Source: Codonopsis lanceolata
Lineage: Eukaryota; Streptophyta; Magnoliopsida; Asterales; Campanulaceae
Length of the DNA stretch: 64,000 nt
Direction: 5' to 3'
Assembly (NCBI GenBank): GCA_013146195.2
Contig: CM028378.1
Coordinates: 38,896,108-38,960,107 of the forward strand
Position numbers and translations under genes: made by a program. The notes under the pieces are model-generated. The model was given only the letters and a program-made list of their open reading frames with translations, did not search any database and was not told the origin of the DNA. Positions 32,420 through 44,929 of this stretch are shown piece after piece; position 1 is the stretch's first letter; each line of letters begins with the position of its first letter.

Positions 32420-35400
32420 TGTAAGATCCCGATTCCCGGTTAGCTTGAATTGCGTGCAATGCTCGCATTTCTTCTTTGGTTGATTGCTCGTTTGGTTGTG
32501 AGAGAGTCTAAATGTGTATGAGAGACCACATTAAGACTAAAACACTTTTAAGAGATGTCATATAGTTGTTGACTTGCTAAAGTCAAAGGTCGTGACCCAA
32601 CGATAGACGAAATGCGACGCGATTGCGAGTTTATGCGGGTTTTGTGTTTCTGACCTCGATTTGGTCCCAGATCTTTACATGATGATTAAATAACATGTTT
32701 AGATGTGTTAGACTTCTAATTGGATGTATTCCATAAGTCTCGTGAAGTTTTGACGCCTCGAGAATAGCAATTCTCCTTATCGCGTAGTTTGAGATTGAGC
32801 CGGGCGAACGTCTCGTCTTTCGGGAGCCTATTTACCCTATCTGTTGTGCATCATCTGAGAGGCATTCAGGCCTATTTTGTAGCCCTCATAGGTGTTTACA
32901 ATCATGAGTTATTACCAATCGGTTTGTGGTTTCATTCGACGTTTCGATAGCAAGTTGTAACGTCTTGCGTCGGTTTTGCCCCGGGCTGTTTCGGGTGATG
33001 TTTATGGGAGTTTAGACCTACTTTAAAAGTGATTTGAGACTTGGATGGATTAGTTTAATGTTTGAGGACTTTAAGGGTTCAATTGTGAGCCATTTTGAAG
33101 CTTTAAGGCTCGAGAATGCATGTGGGAAAGACCGGACACGAGCAAGGAAGCAACAAAAGCCGGGAAGGGGGAAGCAGGGACCATGCGCTCGCATGGCCCA
33201 TCCATGATGCGACCGCATCAACCCCAGATCCCTGTTACGAGATTTTTCACCCATTTCACCCAATTGCCTATCTTATACCCACCCAAACCCAACCTAAACT
33301 AATCCTAAACCCTCCTAACTAACCTAAGACATGTCCTAACCATCTATTGGTGTTTTAGAGGTGGATTAAGTTGGCTAATTAGAGAGAAACAACCCCACCC
33401 ACCTAAACTAATCCCACTTTCTTTCTATCATATATAAACCACCAACACTTCATTAAACCTCTCATTTTCTGCCTACACTTCACAAAAACGTGGGAGAGCT
33501 TGAGAGAGGAGATTTCTAGGGTTCTTGAGTGCCCAATCTTGGAGGCCATAGCTTGGGACCTTCATTTTTCAAGCTACACCATAGTTTTGAAGAAGGGATT
33601 GAAGAGAACAACACCCAACACCAAGAATTTCGGGATTGTGACTTGAAGGGGCTGATTTGAGGTAAGTTTCTACCCTATTCCTCCTTCTTTTGGGCTCCAT
33701 TGACCCTAGGGAAACAATCATTTGTGCTATGTGAGGTCAATGGAAGCCATTGTTAGGGTTTGTAGAAGATGCCATGAACCCTAGGTTTTCAAATTGATGA
33801 TAGAGTTGATTGAACCTATGTGAGACCATGATTTATGTGAGATTCATGTTCTAAATAGTCTATTGAACTTGGTTATGTTGGTTATCCATGAGTATTGAAG
33901 TGGATTTGGTAGAGATACTTGGAGGGTGTTTTGCCCAATTTTTGTTTTAGCTTGCAAAATTATTGATGTGAGCTTGATTACTATGTTTTATATGCTTAAT
34001 AGAGTATATTAAACCATGTTGTATGGTTTAATCATGAATTGAGAATTATGATTGGTGAGGTGAGCTAAATGAAGTTGTGCTCAAAATGATGAATTTATTC
34101 TATGTTGTATTAGTGAAGGTTTTGTCGGGTTTATGTGAGTTAAACGAACTTGGGAAGATGATTATTGATGTTAGTTGCGAATATAGAGGATATTGAGAAC
34201 CATGGCTTCTATGCCCTAAAATTTTAGAAAGGGTAGATTAGACTCAACGGAGTTATTATAAGCTCGATAATATGCTAAGCAAACTTGGGTTGAAATCCTA
34301 CGACCATTGGATTTCGTTTAGTTAATGGAGTGAAAAACATAACTTCCAAACTTTAAACGGTTGGTGATTGTGATGTGTTTTGTGGATTTTAGTCTTGGGA
34401 ATTAAGCCCGAATGACTATTGGGAATTGTTTGTAAACTTTAATGAATTATTACGGTGTGAATTTATAAAACACATAAAGAATGAAATGTGTTAGTAAGAC
34501 TCAACGGAGTCGTTATAAGGCCAATAAAATGATAAAAAGCCTTGGGTTGAAACCCTACAATATTTGGGTTTGTTTGAGTTATGTTTGTGCACACCGGGTT
34601 TTTGGTTTGTGTCTAATGGTGACACTCATGTTATGGAGACTTACTAGAAATATATTTTGAGCATGCTTGTTAGAGCATGGGACAATAGAGACCCCCATAA
34701 GGTTACGAGAATATTCAAGAGAAGATTAAGAAAGAATTCTCCTCTTAAGGATTTTGGTTGCGCGTATATGAAAACATTTGTGACAAAGTGACTATGAAGT
34801 AGTCATGTTGTTCTTGAGTATGGGATTGGTAATGTCGATCATGTATGACGATTAGGACTATGATTGAGTCCGGTGTACTTGAAATAAAAGACTAAAATAA
34901 TAAGTCTTGAATTGTGAATATTTTGAGACTAACGTAGTAGTCTCTGGTTTGATTTGAGTTGAGGATTAGGGAAGACCTCACATTATGTTTTATTAAGCTT
35001 GTATGTTATACTTGATTGGGTTGATGACTTGAGGAATAATAAGTACCTCAATATGTAATTTTTAAACTAAACTTATAAATTAGTTAAACACCTTGGTTAT
35101 ATGCAAATATATGCATTGTTCTTGATACTTGGTAGAGCATTATGTCCTACTTGATTATATGCAAATATATGCATGGTTTATGAGATTTCGTGGAGCATTA
35201 TGTCCTACGTGGTTATATGCAAATATGTACATGGATTATGGGATTTTGTGGAGCATTATGCCATACATGTTTATATGCAATTATGTGCATGGTTTATGAG
35301 ATTATTGTAGAGCATTATGTCCTACATGGGTTAATGAGTCCGATAATAATGAATTTGGTCTCATTGGTTATGTAAGTAAATATCTACTTGATCGTTTGGT

Positions 35401-36727
35401 TTAAAGTCCAGCTGGCGGGTTTGGTTGTTGTGTCGGCAATGGGACGATTCATAGTCTTTGGGAACAATCGCTATGAATCGTTGCATTGGGTCCTTTTTCT
35501 CCTCACTATTTGGCCAATAGTGGGATGTGGTCTCGAGAGAGAGCCATCTAGCCTACTTCGAGCTCCCATTTCTCATCAGGAGGCTGGATGAATGAAAGCA
35601 GTACTCATTAAGGGAAACTGGTGAGTTATGATTATTGGGGACGAAACCCCAGGGTATGATTGATTGGGTATTGAGCCCGGATCTTGGTTGAGATTGGATC
35701 TCATGGTAAGTTGGTTGGGTTTTGAACCCGGATTTGATTGTAACGGTTTCATTTACGATTACTGTTACACATGATTATTTATGAGCATTTATATGAAAAA
35801 TAATATGCTACTTGATTTATGTGAGTTTATGTGCTTTAAAATTTAAGTACATGTTTCATGATGGTATACTAGCATGACACCATGATTTTATATGATTGCA
35901 CATTATGCCATGCCATGTCATAATATGCCATATAGTTGCATTTAGAAACTTACTGGGTCATTATGACTCACTCCGTGTGATTGTTTTCCCTAGTGTGTGC
36001 AGTGATCCCGTTTGTACGCGCAGCGGCTTCGGATAACGACTTCTAGCAGGTGGTCTTCCAAGCCAGAAGCTTGGGGTTATTTATTATTGTTGTTGTTTTT
36101 CAGTGAGACTCGAATGTAAAGTTATGTAGACTTTACTTGGGTAGATTGTAGTATTATGTTAAGGTTGTGTATTTGGGAGCCGGTTGTATATCCGAGCTTC
36201 TGTATCCTTAGAATTATTTCCGTTGTCATTTCGAGTATGTGTGGCTCGTTTATTCTAGTTTTGGTATTATTGTTGTTCCTTCCTCCGACAGTTTTAGTCG
36301 TGAGATTTGGTTGGTGGTTTAGCATTGATTATATTGTTATGGTTGAATTGTCCCTCCGGCAAGTTATAGCCGTTGAGTGTTGTTTATCAGGTTGGGATTT
36401 TGATAGTTGCCGGCCTTGGTTGCGATGGTTTGTGGCGTGTCTAATGTTGCGTCCGCAGCGTCAATTTTTTGGGCCGAGAGATTTACTATCTCTTTGGTTG
36501 TTTTTATTTAGGAGCTTGTTAGCTCGGGTACCATTATGGTTTTGCTTCCGCAGGTTTTAGTTTTTATTATCCGGTATCGCCGTTATGGCTTTGTCTTCTT
36601 GTCTTGAGCGTGTTGGCTCGTCTTTTGACTCGCACCATTATGCCTAGCAGGTGCTTGTTTGTCTCTTAGTTTGTCCTGATGGCACGACCTTGGGATCCCG
36701 TCTTGGGATCCGGGTCGGGTCGTCACA
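32420..36727. mobile_element. Solo LTR, 4.3 kb, probably Ty3/Gypsy
   Basis: Starts TGTAAGATCCCGATTCCCGG and ends CGGGTCGGGTCGTCACA. It is flanked by a perfect 5-bp duplication AAATA (32415-32419 and 36728-36732). There is no coding domain, primer site or polypurine tract, which fits one LTR left after recombination between two. The TGTAA-CCCGATT start and GGTCGT(C/G)ACA end are common in plant Gypsy LTRs of the long-LTR chromovirus type. A TATATAAACC site lies near 33432. It also contains a 58-bp tandem repeat (35093-35325) and a diverged 58-bp segment present twice (34236 and 34500). Confidence 0.83.
35093..35325. repeat. 58-bp tandem repeat, 4 units, inside the solo LTR
   Basis: Units start at 35093, 35151, 35209 and 35267 (58, 58, 58, 59 bp), each TATATGCAAATATATGCATG-like followed by GGAGCATTATGTCCTAC. 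Confidence 0.93.
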
Positions 36728-36782
36728 AAATATCTTTAAAGTAATCCTCAAGTTGACTTCTTGAAAAATCATTCACCAAGGA

Positions 36783-38035
36783 TGTTAGTCCCAAATGGCT
36801 CAATAATAAGCTAGAGGGGGGGGTTGAATAGCTTATTATACACTTAAAATTTTTAGTATAAATTCCTAAAACAAGCACTTGCAATCTATTGAAAAGATTG
36901 AAGTAGTGGAAGTCTTGAAAGGAAGACAGTTCAAGTCTGCCGGTGAAGCACTACCGGTAGACTTTGCTGAATACTCAAGTCTGTTGTTTAAAGCAATAAG
37001 TAAAGAGAAATGAAACAATAAAGCAGTAAACAACAGTAATGAAGGAATACAAGTATTTTGAGATGGTTCGCACTATAAAGAGTGCTACGTCCACCACCAA
37101 GGCAGTCAACCTTGGATTTAAATGTGCACTATGTTTTCCACTAGTTCTATTACAAAGAATTCCAATGGATCGTGTACAAAATATTTGACTTGTGTTTGGG
37201 GGTTGGGAATTGAATATTTGGACAAACAAAATATTCAATAGTGCAAAAGAATAGAATAAGGAACAACAATAAGAAGCAAAAGATAAAGTGTTGATGCAGA
37301 TCTTCTTTGTTGTTGTTGAGGACTTTGTTGATCAGTTTATGATCTCTTGAATGCACTGAGTATATAAGACTTTATGTTGTTGGAGAGATTTAAAGCATTG
37401 TTTTCTTCAGTCTTTAATGGCAGTATTTATAGTTAGGGCATTCTTGAGACCGTTTGGAGAAGACGAAGAGTAACTGCTCTATTAGGTTGAATGCATTAAA
37501 TGCATGGAGCTGACTTTGTAGATTTCATCTTCACTGATACTGAGTAGGGAATGGTGAAGAGTTGTTGCAGCAACTGGTAGGTGAGCAATCAGAGTTGCAG
37601 ACCTGCAATAGTTGGTACAGTCTGTAAATGTCAGTTTGTTCACTCTGTCACTTTTCAGGAGGCGAAAGTCTTCATGCTTTTCGGAAAGCTGGACAGGCGT
37701 GTCTGAGAAGTCAAGAGTTGATGGAAGATTGGTTTAAATTAAATTCAAACTGATAAAGGCTGAATTTAATTAATCCACTAAAAACTTGATGACTGGACAC
37801 GTCATGCTTCAGTAGGTGCAGACAAGGTCTGCCGTTGGATGATGTATGAAGTCTTCCGGTGAAGCCTTCAACTGAAGTCTTCCGCTGAACCTGTGAAGCC
37901 TATAAAAACTATTCTAAAGCAAAGTTTTATATACAGTTGCCACGCTAATTGATATGCAGCCCAATTAGCCACTAAGCATATAACCTAATCTAATGAATGA
38001 ACAGATGTAAATCAAGATACAAATGAGAAACAACA
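36783..38035 (-). repeat. 3' LTR of the Sirevirus, full length 1253 bp
   Basis: On the minus strand it begins TGTTGTTTCTCATTTG directly after the polypurine tract and ends GGGACTAACA. On + the left boundary TGTTAGTCCCAAATGG precedes AATAATAAGCTAGAGGGGGG, matching the other LTR. A TATA box CTATAAATAC (minus) lies at about 37423-37432 and a polyadenylation-type region follows. The 5 bp on its left are AAGGA. Confidence 0.88.
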
Positions 38036-38050
38036 ATCTCCTCCTATTTG
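38036..38050 (-). other. Polypurine tract
   Basis: CAAATAGGAGGAGAT on the minus strand directly before the TG of the 3'LTR; it primes plus-strand DNA synthesis. Confidence 0.88.
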
Positions 38051-38430
38051 CATCTGGTCATCATTACTTACAAGTGAGGGATATGAAAAACTCTATGATG
38101 GATAATAACATGTTAAAAAGTATTTTAGTTTTATAATGATAGACATGCCTCTATCAAAAAGAAAACACCTCAAGTGTAAAAGCTAATCTAAGTGCTTACA
38201 ACAGAAGAAATGTAAAGAACAGCACAAGGATTTGCAATAAATAGTTCAAAATGGATTTAAACTGAATGTTTAAATTCTAAGCAGATATATGAATTGAAGT
38301 AGCAAGAATTTAAATAGAAGACAATTTTTGAAAGACAATAAGCTTCTGTATTCAAACGAGAAGTTTCAATTTTACAAAGGTTTCAAAAACTTAGATAGAT
38401 ACAAAGGTTTAGGGAGAGAAAAAATATGAG

Positions 38431-41400
38431 CTACCACGTCCTTTTCCCTTTGCCTTTGTTTGCTTTGTCTACTGCTTCTCTTTCTCTTCTTTGGCGTTCA
38501 AGTTCTTCAACTCTTCTGGTGTATTCATCATCGGCAGAGGTAGGAGGTCTGGTGGAGCGAGAACGGTAGTCCAATTCTTCACGTAGTCTGTTGTTCTCCT
38601 CCATTAGAGTTCGGTTGATAGACCTCAGTTGTCTCTCCTCCGTGATGGCCAGATCACGTTCACGCTCGACATTGATCTTATCATGAGACGCGTTGAGAGT
38701 GATGTCGTTGAGCTCGAGAACAGGAGGGCGTCCGGCACCCAGATGAAGAGTTATGCTATGAAAGAGCTGCTAGAAAAGAGTTGAGCAGAGTCTGACGCAT
38801 TCCTTGCGTTGAGCTTCCACGTTGATCTTGATATCAGTGGACTCGTGCCTCATCTCTCCAAACCTTGTCCACACATCCTCTTGAAATTGTCGAAGGATGA
38901 TGGCATTTTTGTCTGTTGCCTTGGACGTGGCAGTTGCAAGCTTGGTGGCAGCTGTGGAGATACTGGTAAGTTCTCCCAGTCTGTCGTAGATAGCGTCCAA
39001 GCGGTTGAGAATTTTGGTGTTGGTCGGTTGGGATAGAGAAGGGTCGGGGCCAATGTATACGTGCTTAATGTTGGCAGAGGAGGTGGCGTCGACAGACGTT
39101 ACAAGACGGAAGGGCTGCTGGAGATGTGGAGTGGCTGAGTTGGAGGAAGAAGAGTCGCATGAGGGAAAGGTATGGGTAGAAGAGGATTTAGATTTTTGGG
39201 GAGAGGGAGGAGAAGTTGGAGGTATTTCGATATCTGTGTCCAAATGATCACAGATGTCGGAAGGGCTAGGAAGGGGTTCAGTTGAGAACCAGAAAGAAGG
39301 GGGAGGATATGAAATGTTGTCTGGTCTCAAAGGGGTAGATTTTGGTTGAGGAGCAGGGGGAGGTTTGGCAAACAGTTATGTTACCGACGAAAGTTCAAAG
39401 ATGAACTTTGTGGCAGCAGAGGATAAGATAGGTGGAAACCAGGGGGTTAGGATAAGGGGGACAGGGTGGCTTGGTTCTGAGGGGGTGGTCTGGCTTCGTT
39501 CGGATGGTGTAGTTGGGTTGGTTGGGGTATGAAGGCGTGAAGATGGGGTAGATGGGTATGGTGAGTAGTTAAAGGGTGAGGGAGAGGCTGGGGTAGATGG
39601 GTCTGGTGATTTGGTAGGCTCCTCCCGAGTGTCTGGCTCCTCCTGGGGGATAGGCTCCTCCGGAGGGGTTGATTCCACCTGAGTAAATGGCTCAGTAGGA
39701 GTGGGTTGAGAAAGGGTTGAAGGTTGGGTACCGGCAGACTTCCTTTTTTACCTTAGCAGCTGAATAGGAGGTTTAGCTGCTTCATCGGCAGAGGTAACAG
39801 GGTCTGCTGGTGGTTGGGTCGGAAGACCTTTACGTAGTCGTCTACGCTTAGGCTTGGGTGAAGGTGAGTGTTGGTCAGAAGAAGGTTTTCGTTTGGGTTG
39901 AGGGGATGGCTGAGGAGTAGAGGTTGGTCCAACAGCGGCAGAGGAGCTGCCAGCAGACTTGTCACGTCTACCGGCCTTCAGTTCCTGCCGAATCCACTTG
40001 GCCTGAAGCTTTTCAGCCTTTTCTTCCGTCCTTGCCTTCTTAGCTTGAGCTGCTTCCTTCTGCTTCAACAGTCGCTCAGACTCTGCAGGCAGATCCTTGG
40101 CTTTGCGGAGAATATTGCGAGCAATTGTAGGGTCTCATTGTCCCCATTTGGTCGTTACAGAGCGAAATCCTTTGCTTGCAGCATCATACGCGTCCATGTT
40201 GAAACGCGTGACAACCATTGGCGAGGACTTGGCTACTTTTTCAAGAGAGATATTGGGTAGCCCTCATTGCTGCGTTCTCTTGTTCTCGTAATCCATATAT
40301 TTCTTGAAGAAGGTGGCCGTCATCTGCTTGTCTTTGGCCACAGAGATGAGTTCATCCTCTTTGACGGTAGAGTTGATCTCAGGCGTGTCCCGTAGAAGGG
40401 TATTGATAAGCCGGACAAAGGGCCTTTTGAAATTGGGGCTGTCTTTTACTTTGTGCACATAGTTCCGAAGCTCGTTGTAGATAATGGTGCCGTAGTTGAG
40501 CTGAGTCTTTAGATAGACGACATTTGTGAGATTGAGTTGTTGAGCGGTGAACATATCATGGGACCCATTCTTGAACAGCAGACCTTTGTCCAGCAGATGG
40601 TTAGAACAGTAAACGTCCAAGGGAAAGACATTCCTCAGCATTATCCCTTGAGGTTCCCTTAGAGTGTTTGGTCCCCTCATTGCTTCCTAGGCTCTGTCAG
40701 CCTCAACAATGGATAGCTCAGTATCGCCGCCGTATCGAACCCCAATGATTCTGGAAATCACTTTGGCAGAGATGGAGATAGGTCGCCCTCGAATCCATCC
40801 ACGCATCACAGACGGAGTCTTGGGGTCGATAACCAATCGCTAATAGAATTCTTCAGCGAGGAGAATGCTATAGTTTTCGTCATGTTGACAGAAGAGCGGT
40901 TAAATCCCTGACTCGTTCATATCCTCGCATACTTTGGCTCCGGTGGAAAAAGTGTAGACGGTTTTGAGGTCAATGCACATGCCGGGCAGATACGTCTTTG
41001 GGTCCAGAGCCAGAATGATGTCGTGAGCGGCAGGAAATGGAGGGTATCCTAGAAGGTTGATGGACGGACTAGGTGGAATGGCCTTTTCAGGGTCAAACGC
41101 CTTCCTACTGTCGCCTTTTGACTTGGTAGAGGATTTCACCTACAAAAACATATTCAGAAATTAGGGCTTTTGTCCTGACAGAACAAACAATCAAAGATTT
41201 CATTTTTGAGAAATAATTTGAAATTTCAGAAGAAATTTTTTGAAACCCTTGAATGTTTGGATAGATAAAACAGGGAAATATTAACAGAAGATTTCTCAGG
41301 GAAAAAATGAGTATCCAGTAGTATAGAGAAAACTGTTAGTTTCAAGGTTTTGAAATGAACAACAATGGCAGAAACCGTCCAGATACGCAAAGCGTCCTTT

Positions 41401-41488
41401 CGGATTCCTCAATAAAGTGACTCAAAAGAAGAAATACTAAGTATAAATCAATGGATAGTAAATTAAAGAGTAAGGAAAAGCTTACCAT
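38431..41488 (-). pseudogene. Extra gene of the Sirevirus (env-position ORF), two exons, broken by stops
   Basis: Exon 1 is just the ATG (41488-41486). The next bases are a donor (GTAAGC) and the intron 41485-41140 ends TTTTTGTAG. Exon 2 runs in one frame from 41139 to a stop at 38431-38433, about 903 residues. Eight in-frame stops interrupt it (40900, 40840, 40687, 40264, 40135, 39748, 39376, 38770), but no frameshift. From the N terminus: basic start (VKSSTKSKGD), a globular region to about residue 330, a Lys/Glu/Ala helix (about 358-395), a Pro/Ser/Thr-rich region (about 395-690) with the basic run KPKRRRLRKG near residue 430, and a coiled-coil-like tail (690-900). There is no signal peptide or membrane span. 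The position matches the env-like gene of Sireviruses; a role cannot be assigned. Confidence 0.82.
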
Positions 41489-41494
41489 TGTTGT

Positions 41495-41640
41495 TGTAAG
41501 GAAGAAGAAGCAGATAATAGTTGTAGAGAGAGAGAGCAGTTGTAGAGAAGAAAAAGGGTTTGAGTAGAGAGAGAAATTCTGAGAGAGAGGGTTCGTAAAG
41601 TGTTGGAAAGGGCGGTTCAAAGTCTATTTAAAGGAAAAAA
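41495..41640 (-). promoter_or_regulatory. Plant-like leader and TATA-like box before the extra Sirevirus gene
   Basis: On the minus strand CTTTAAATAG (41624-41633) is followed by a C/T-rich leader with several CTCTCTCT runs, ending CCTTACAACAACA just before the ATG at 41488. It reads like a host 5'UTR. It recurs in the duplicated segment at about 45060-45215. Confidence 0.5.
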
Positions 41641-41867
41641 GTCTTTAGCGAAAAGTTGTAACTTAATATATTTTCAAAGTAATTAAGAAAATGACTTTTA
41701 ACCCCTTTGCCTTTTTAGAAAACCTTTTCCGTTTTAATAGGCAGAATAATTGAAGAACTAACCTGGTAGAAGCGAAGAGCTTAAGTCTGCTTTTAGATAG
41801 CAAATTAAGTCTGCCGGTTAGTAGAAGATTAAGTCTGTCGGTATGAAAGAAAACTTGAAAATAGAAA

Positions 41868-42490
41868 TTAAGCTGTAGGATCAATCATACCAAGATTTCT
41901 CCTTAAATAAGCAAACCTGGTTGCATCCAGTGGCTTGGTGAGAATATCAGCCCATTGATGTTCAGTTGGAACGTATTCCAGACTGATGTTACCTTTTTCC
42001 ACATGATCTTTGAGGAAGTGATAACGGATATCAATGTGCTTTGTCTTTGAGTGCATCAATGGATTCTTTGAGACTGAAATTGCAGAGGTGTTGTCACACA
42101 TGATTGGACAATTAGCAGTCTTGATGTTGTAGTCCACTAGTTGCTGCTTCATCCATAGTAGTTGAGAGCAACAGCTGCTGGCAGCAATGTATTCTGCCTC
42201 AGTGGTAGAGTTTGCAATTGAACCTTGATTTTTGCATGACCATGAGACAAGTCTATTTCCAAGAAATTGACAGGTCCCGTTGGTGCTTCTTCTGCTCACT
42301 TTGCATGCTGCATAGTCTGCATCTGAGTACCCAACTAGATCGAAGTTGTTGCGTTTTGAATACCAGATACCCAGATTTGTAGTTGTTGAAACATATCTGA
42401 TGATACATTTGGCAGCAAGCAAATGTGATTCCTTTGGATCTGCCTGAAATCTAGCACAAACACAAACAGCAAACATTATATTAGGTCTAC
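41868..42490 (-). pseudogene. Sirevirus RNase H, copy 1
   Basis: Frame of about 200 codons with KCIIRYVSTTTNLGIWYSKR, DADYAACKVSRRSTNGTCQF, the NSTTEAEYIAAS motif with the catalytic Glu, and HIDIRYHFLKDHVEKG, ending LRRNLGMIDPTA. This is the Copia RNase H and the end of pol. It is one base out of frame with the RT frame on its left, so the pol frame breaks near 42480-42500. Confidence 0.9.
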
Positions 42491-43927
42491 TGGCAATAGG
42501 TAAATAAGTGAACCTATGATTCCTCGATACTTGGTCACGTTCTCTTGCTTTCCCTTTTCATCTTTGTCAAGATAGCAGTCGGTAGACATTGGAGTCTCGA
42601 ATCCTTTTGCTAAATCAAGACCAAATTTCTTGATGAGTTCCTTTGCATATTTGGTTTGGCTGATAAAGATCCCGTCTGAAGTCTGTTGAATCTGCAATCT
42701 TAGAAAGTAGGTGAGCTCTCCCATCATGCTCATCTCAAACTTGCTTTGCATCAGCTTCTCGAATCTTTTGCACAGGCTTTGATTTGTAGATCCAAAGATA
42801 ATGTCATCCACGTAGATTTGTACCAGAAGAGAATGACCTTTGTGCTTTAGGATGAACAGAGTTGTGTCTATTCTTCCTCTCACAAATCCTTGTTCAATTA
42901 AAAACTTGGATAGAGTTTCATACCAAGCTCTGGGAGCTTGTTTCAGGCCATAGAGTGCTTTCTTGAGTCGGCACACTTGATCATGTTTGTCTTGGATGAC
43001 AAAACCTGGAGGTTGTTCAACATATACCGTTTCTTGAAGATCACCATTGAGAAAGGCATTCTTCATATCCATCTGATATACTTTGAAGTCCATGAACGAA
43101 GCATAGGCTAGAAAGAGTTTGATTGCCTTTAATCTGGCAACATGAGCAAATGTTTCATCGAAATCAATTCCTTCTTCCTGTCGGTAGCCTTGAGCAACCA
43201 ATCTAGCTTTGTTTCTGGTGACGTTTCCATCTTCATCTCTCTTGTTCCTGAATACCCACTTGGTGCCTATAACTAGATGGCCAGTAGGTCTTTGAACTAA
43301 GCTCCACACTTTGCATCTTTCAAACTGGTTCAGCTCTTCTTGTATAGCTTCAATCTAGTAACGGTCTTCGATAGCTTCATCAATCTTCTTTGGCTCAATT
43401 TCAGACACGAATGCGAATGCAAACATAGTCTCATTTCGAACTCTATTTCTCGTACGAACTCCTGAGTTGAGATCACCAATGATTTGAGAGATAGGGTGAT
43501 CTCTTGTTTCAATAATAACTGGAGGAAGATCACTTCCGGTAAGTTCTTCCCTTAACGAATCTGGAGAAGGTAGAGAAGGAGATTCACCAAAATCAGGTTC
43601 TGAAGAGATAGGATCTTCCAGACTTTCATTTTCTGGTGAACAAGAAGGATGAGTGATATGCAAAGGTGTTTGGGGTAGAACAGAAGAGATGGGTTCAGGG
43701 TCAACAGAAGGGTTGAAACCGGTACCAGCAGAGTTGAAGTCTGCTAGTGCACGATTAGCAGAACTGGAAGGGTCTGCAGTTGGAGGATTCTGAGGTGGAG
43801 AAGAAGTAGAAGCTTTATTTGTACATGTCTCAATATCATCAGAATCATCAGCAACATTCGGAGCCTTTCGAGGCTCTAATAAATCATATTCATCAAAAGT
43901 AACATGCACAGATTCTAAGATTTTCAA
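42476..43927 (-). pseudogene. Sirevirus reverse transcriptase and linker, copy 1
   Basis: Upstream linker (43927-43355) rich in Pro, Ser, Asp and Glu, then RT (43309-42476). Motifs: [60 protein letters not shown] and the catalytic YVDDIIFG (about 42793-42816). A TAG near 43355 replaces the Trp codon still present in copy 2. Apart from this stop and the frameshift at its end, the RT domain itself is intact. Confidence 0.92.
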
Positions 43928-44929
43928 AGATGTTTTGTTAAATATGTGAAATGCTTTTAAATGTTTGGAATAGCCCAGAAAAATTCCTTCGTATGCTTTT
44001 GAATCAAATTTGCCTCTATATTCTTTTCCATTATATAGAATAAAACATTTACAATAGAAGATTTTGAAAAATCCTATGTTTGGGGCTCTTCCTCTCCATA
44101 TTTCATATGGAGTTTTGTTAGATAACTTGTTTACAGGGGATCTATTGCAGGTAAAACATGCGAGTTGAGAGTTTACCCCGAGAAGTACTTGAAGTCTTGT
44201 ACGCCAATATAGTTCTTCTTTGCTTCAATGAGTGTTACGTTCTTCCGTTCGGCTACACCATTTTGTTGAGGAGTTCGAGCGAGAGAAGTTGTGGCCGATC
44301 ACGTGGTCATCACAATATCTTTCAATCTGATTGTTCTTGAATTCGGTGTGGTTATGCGATCGATGTCACTAATGTCTTCAAGCTTTTGGGTTTGAAGTCT
44401 TACGAAAAAAGCGGTGACGAGATCATATGTCTCATCTTTTGAAGTCATTGTTTCGATCGAGGTGAACCTTGAGTAGTCATCAACTACTACAAATGTATAC
44501 TTGTCTCGAGAGATCTTGTGTAGTGATTGGTCGAAGAGATCTAAATCACGAAAGTTGAAGAGGTGCAGTCGTAGACATGACGGACTTTATTTTGAAGGAA
44601 GACTTGGAAAGTTTTCCTAATTGGCAGCTTTGCAACTTCGTCATGGTCGGCAACAGTAGGTAGACCTTTGACAAGCCCATCTTTGGAGGCTTGGAGAGGT
44701 ACTTGAAGTTGAGGTGGTGAGGCAGCTTATGCCAAAGCCAATTTGTTGTTGCGAATGTTGTTGGCAACTAGGCTTTGGAGGATCTTCTAGAAGGTTTAAG
44801 TCCACGACATAGGCGTTTCCTTGTCTATTCTTAGGTCGGTAAAGTTGAGAAGGATTCACGATCTTTGATGAGACATTGGTTAGAGGAGAAATGGCGAGAT
44901 GAGTCCTTTGTCGCTTGAGAATTGGGATA
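43928..44929 (-). pseudogene. Sirevirus integrase 3' part, copy 1, runs into the gap
   Basis: Minus-strand pieces match the integrase and pre-integrase region in copy 2 (47400-48480) but with frequent small indels. Recognisable bits are the FKIFYCKCF and WRGRAPN-like segments before 43930, and NRQGNAYVVDLNLL near 44800. The quality worsens towards the gap. Confidence 0.7.

Noticed and set aside
38809..40291. Plus-strand frames over the Sirevirus extra gene
   Set aside because: Antisense shadows of the long minus-strand frame.
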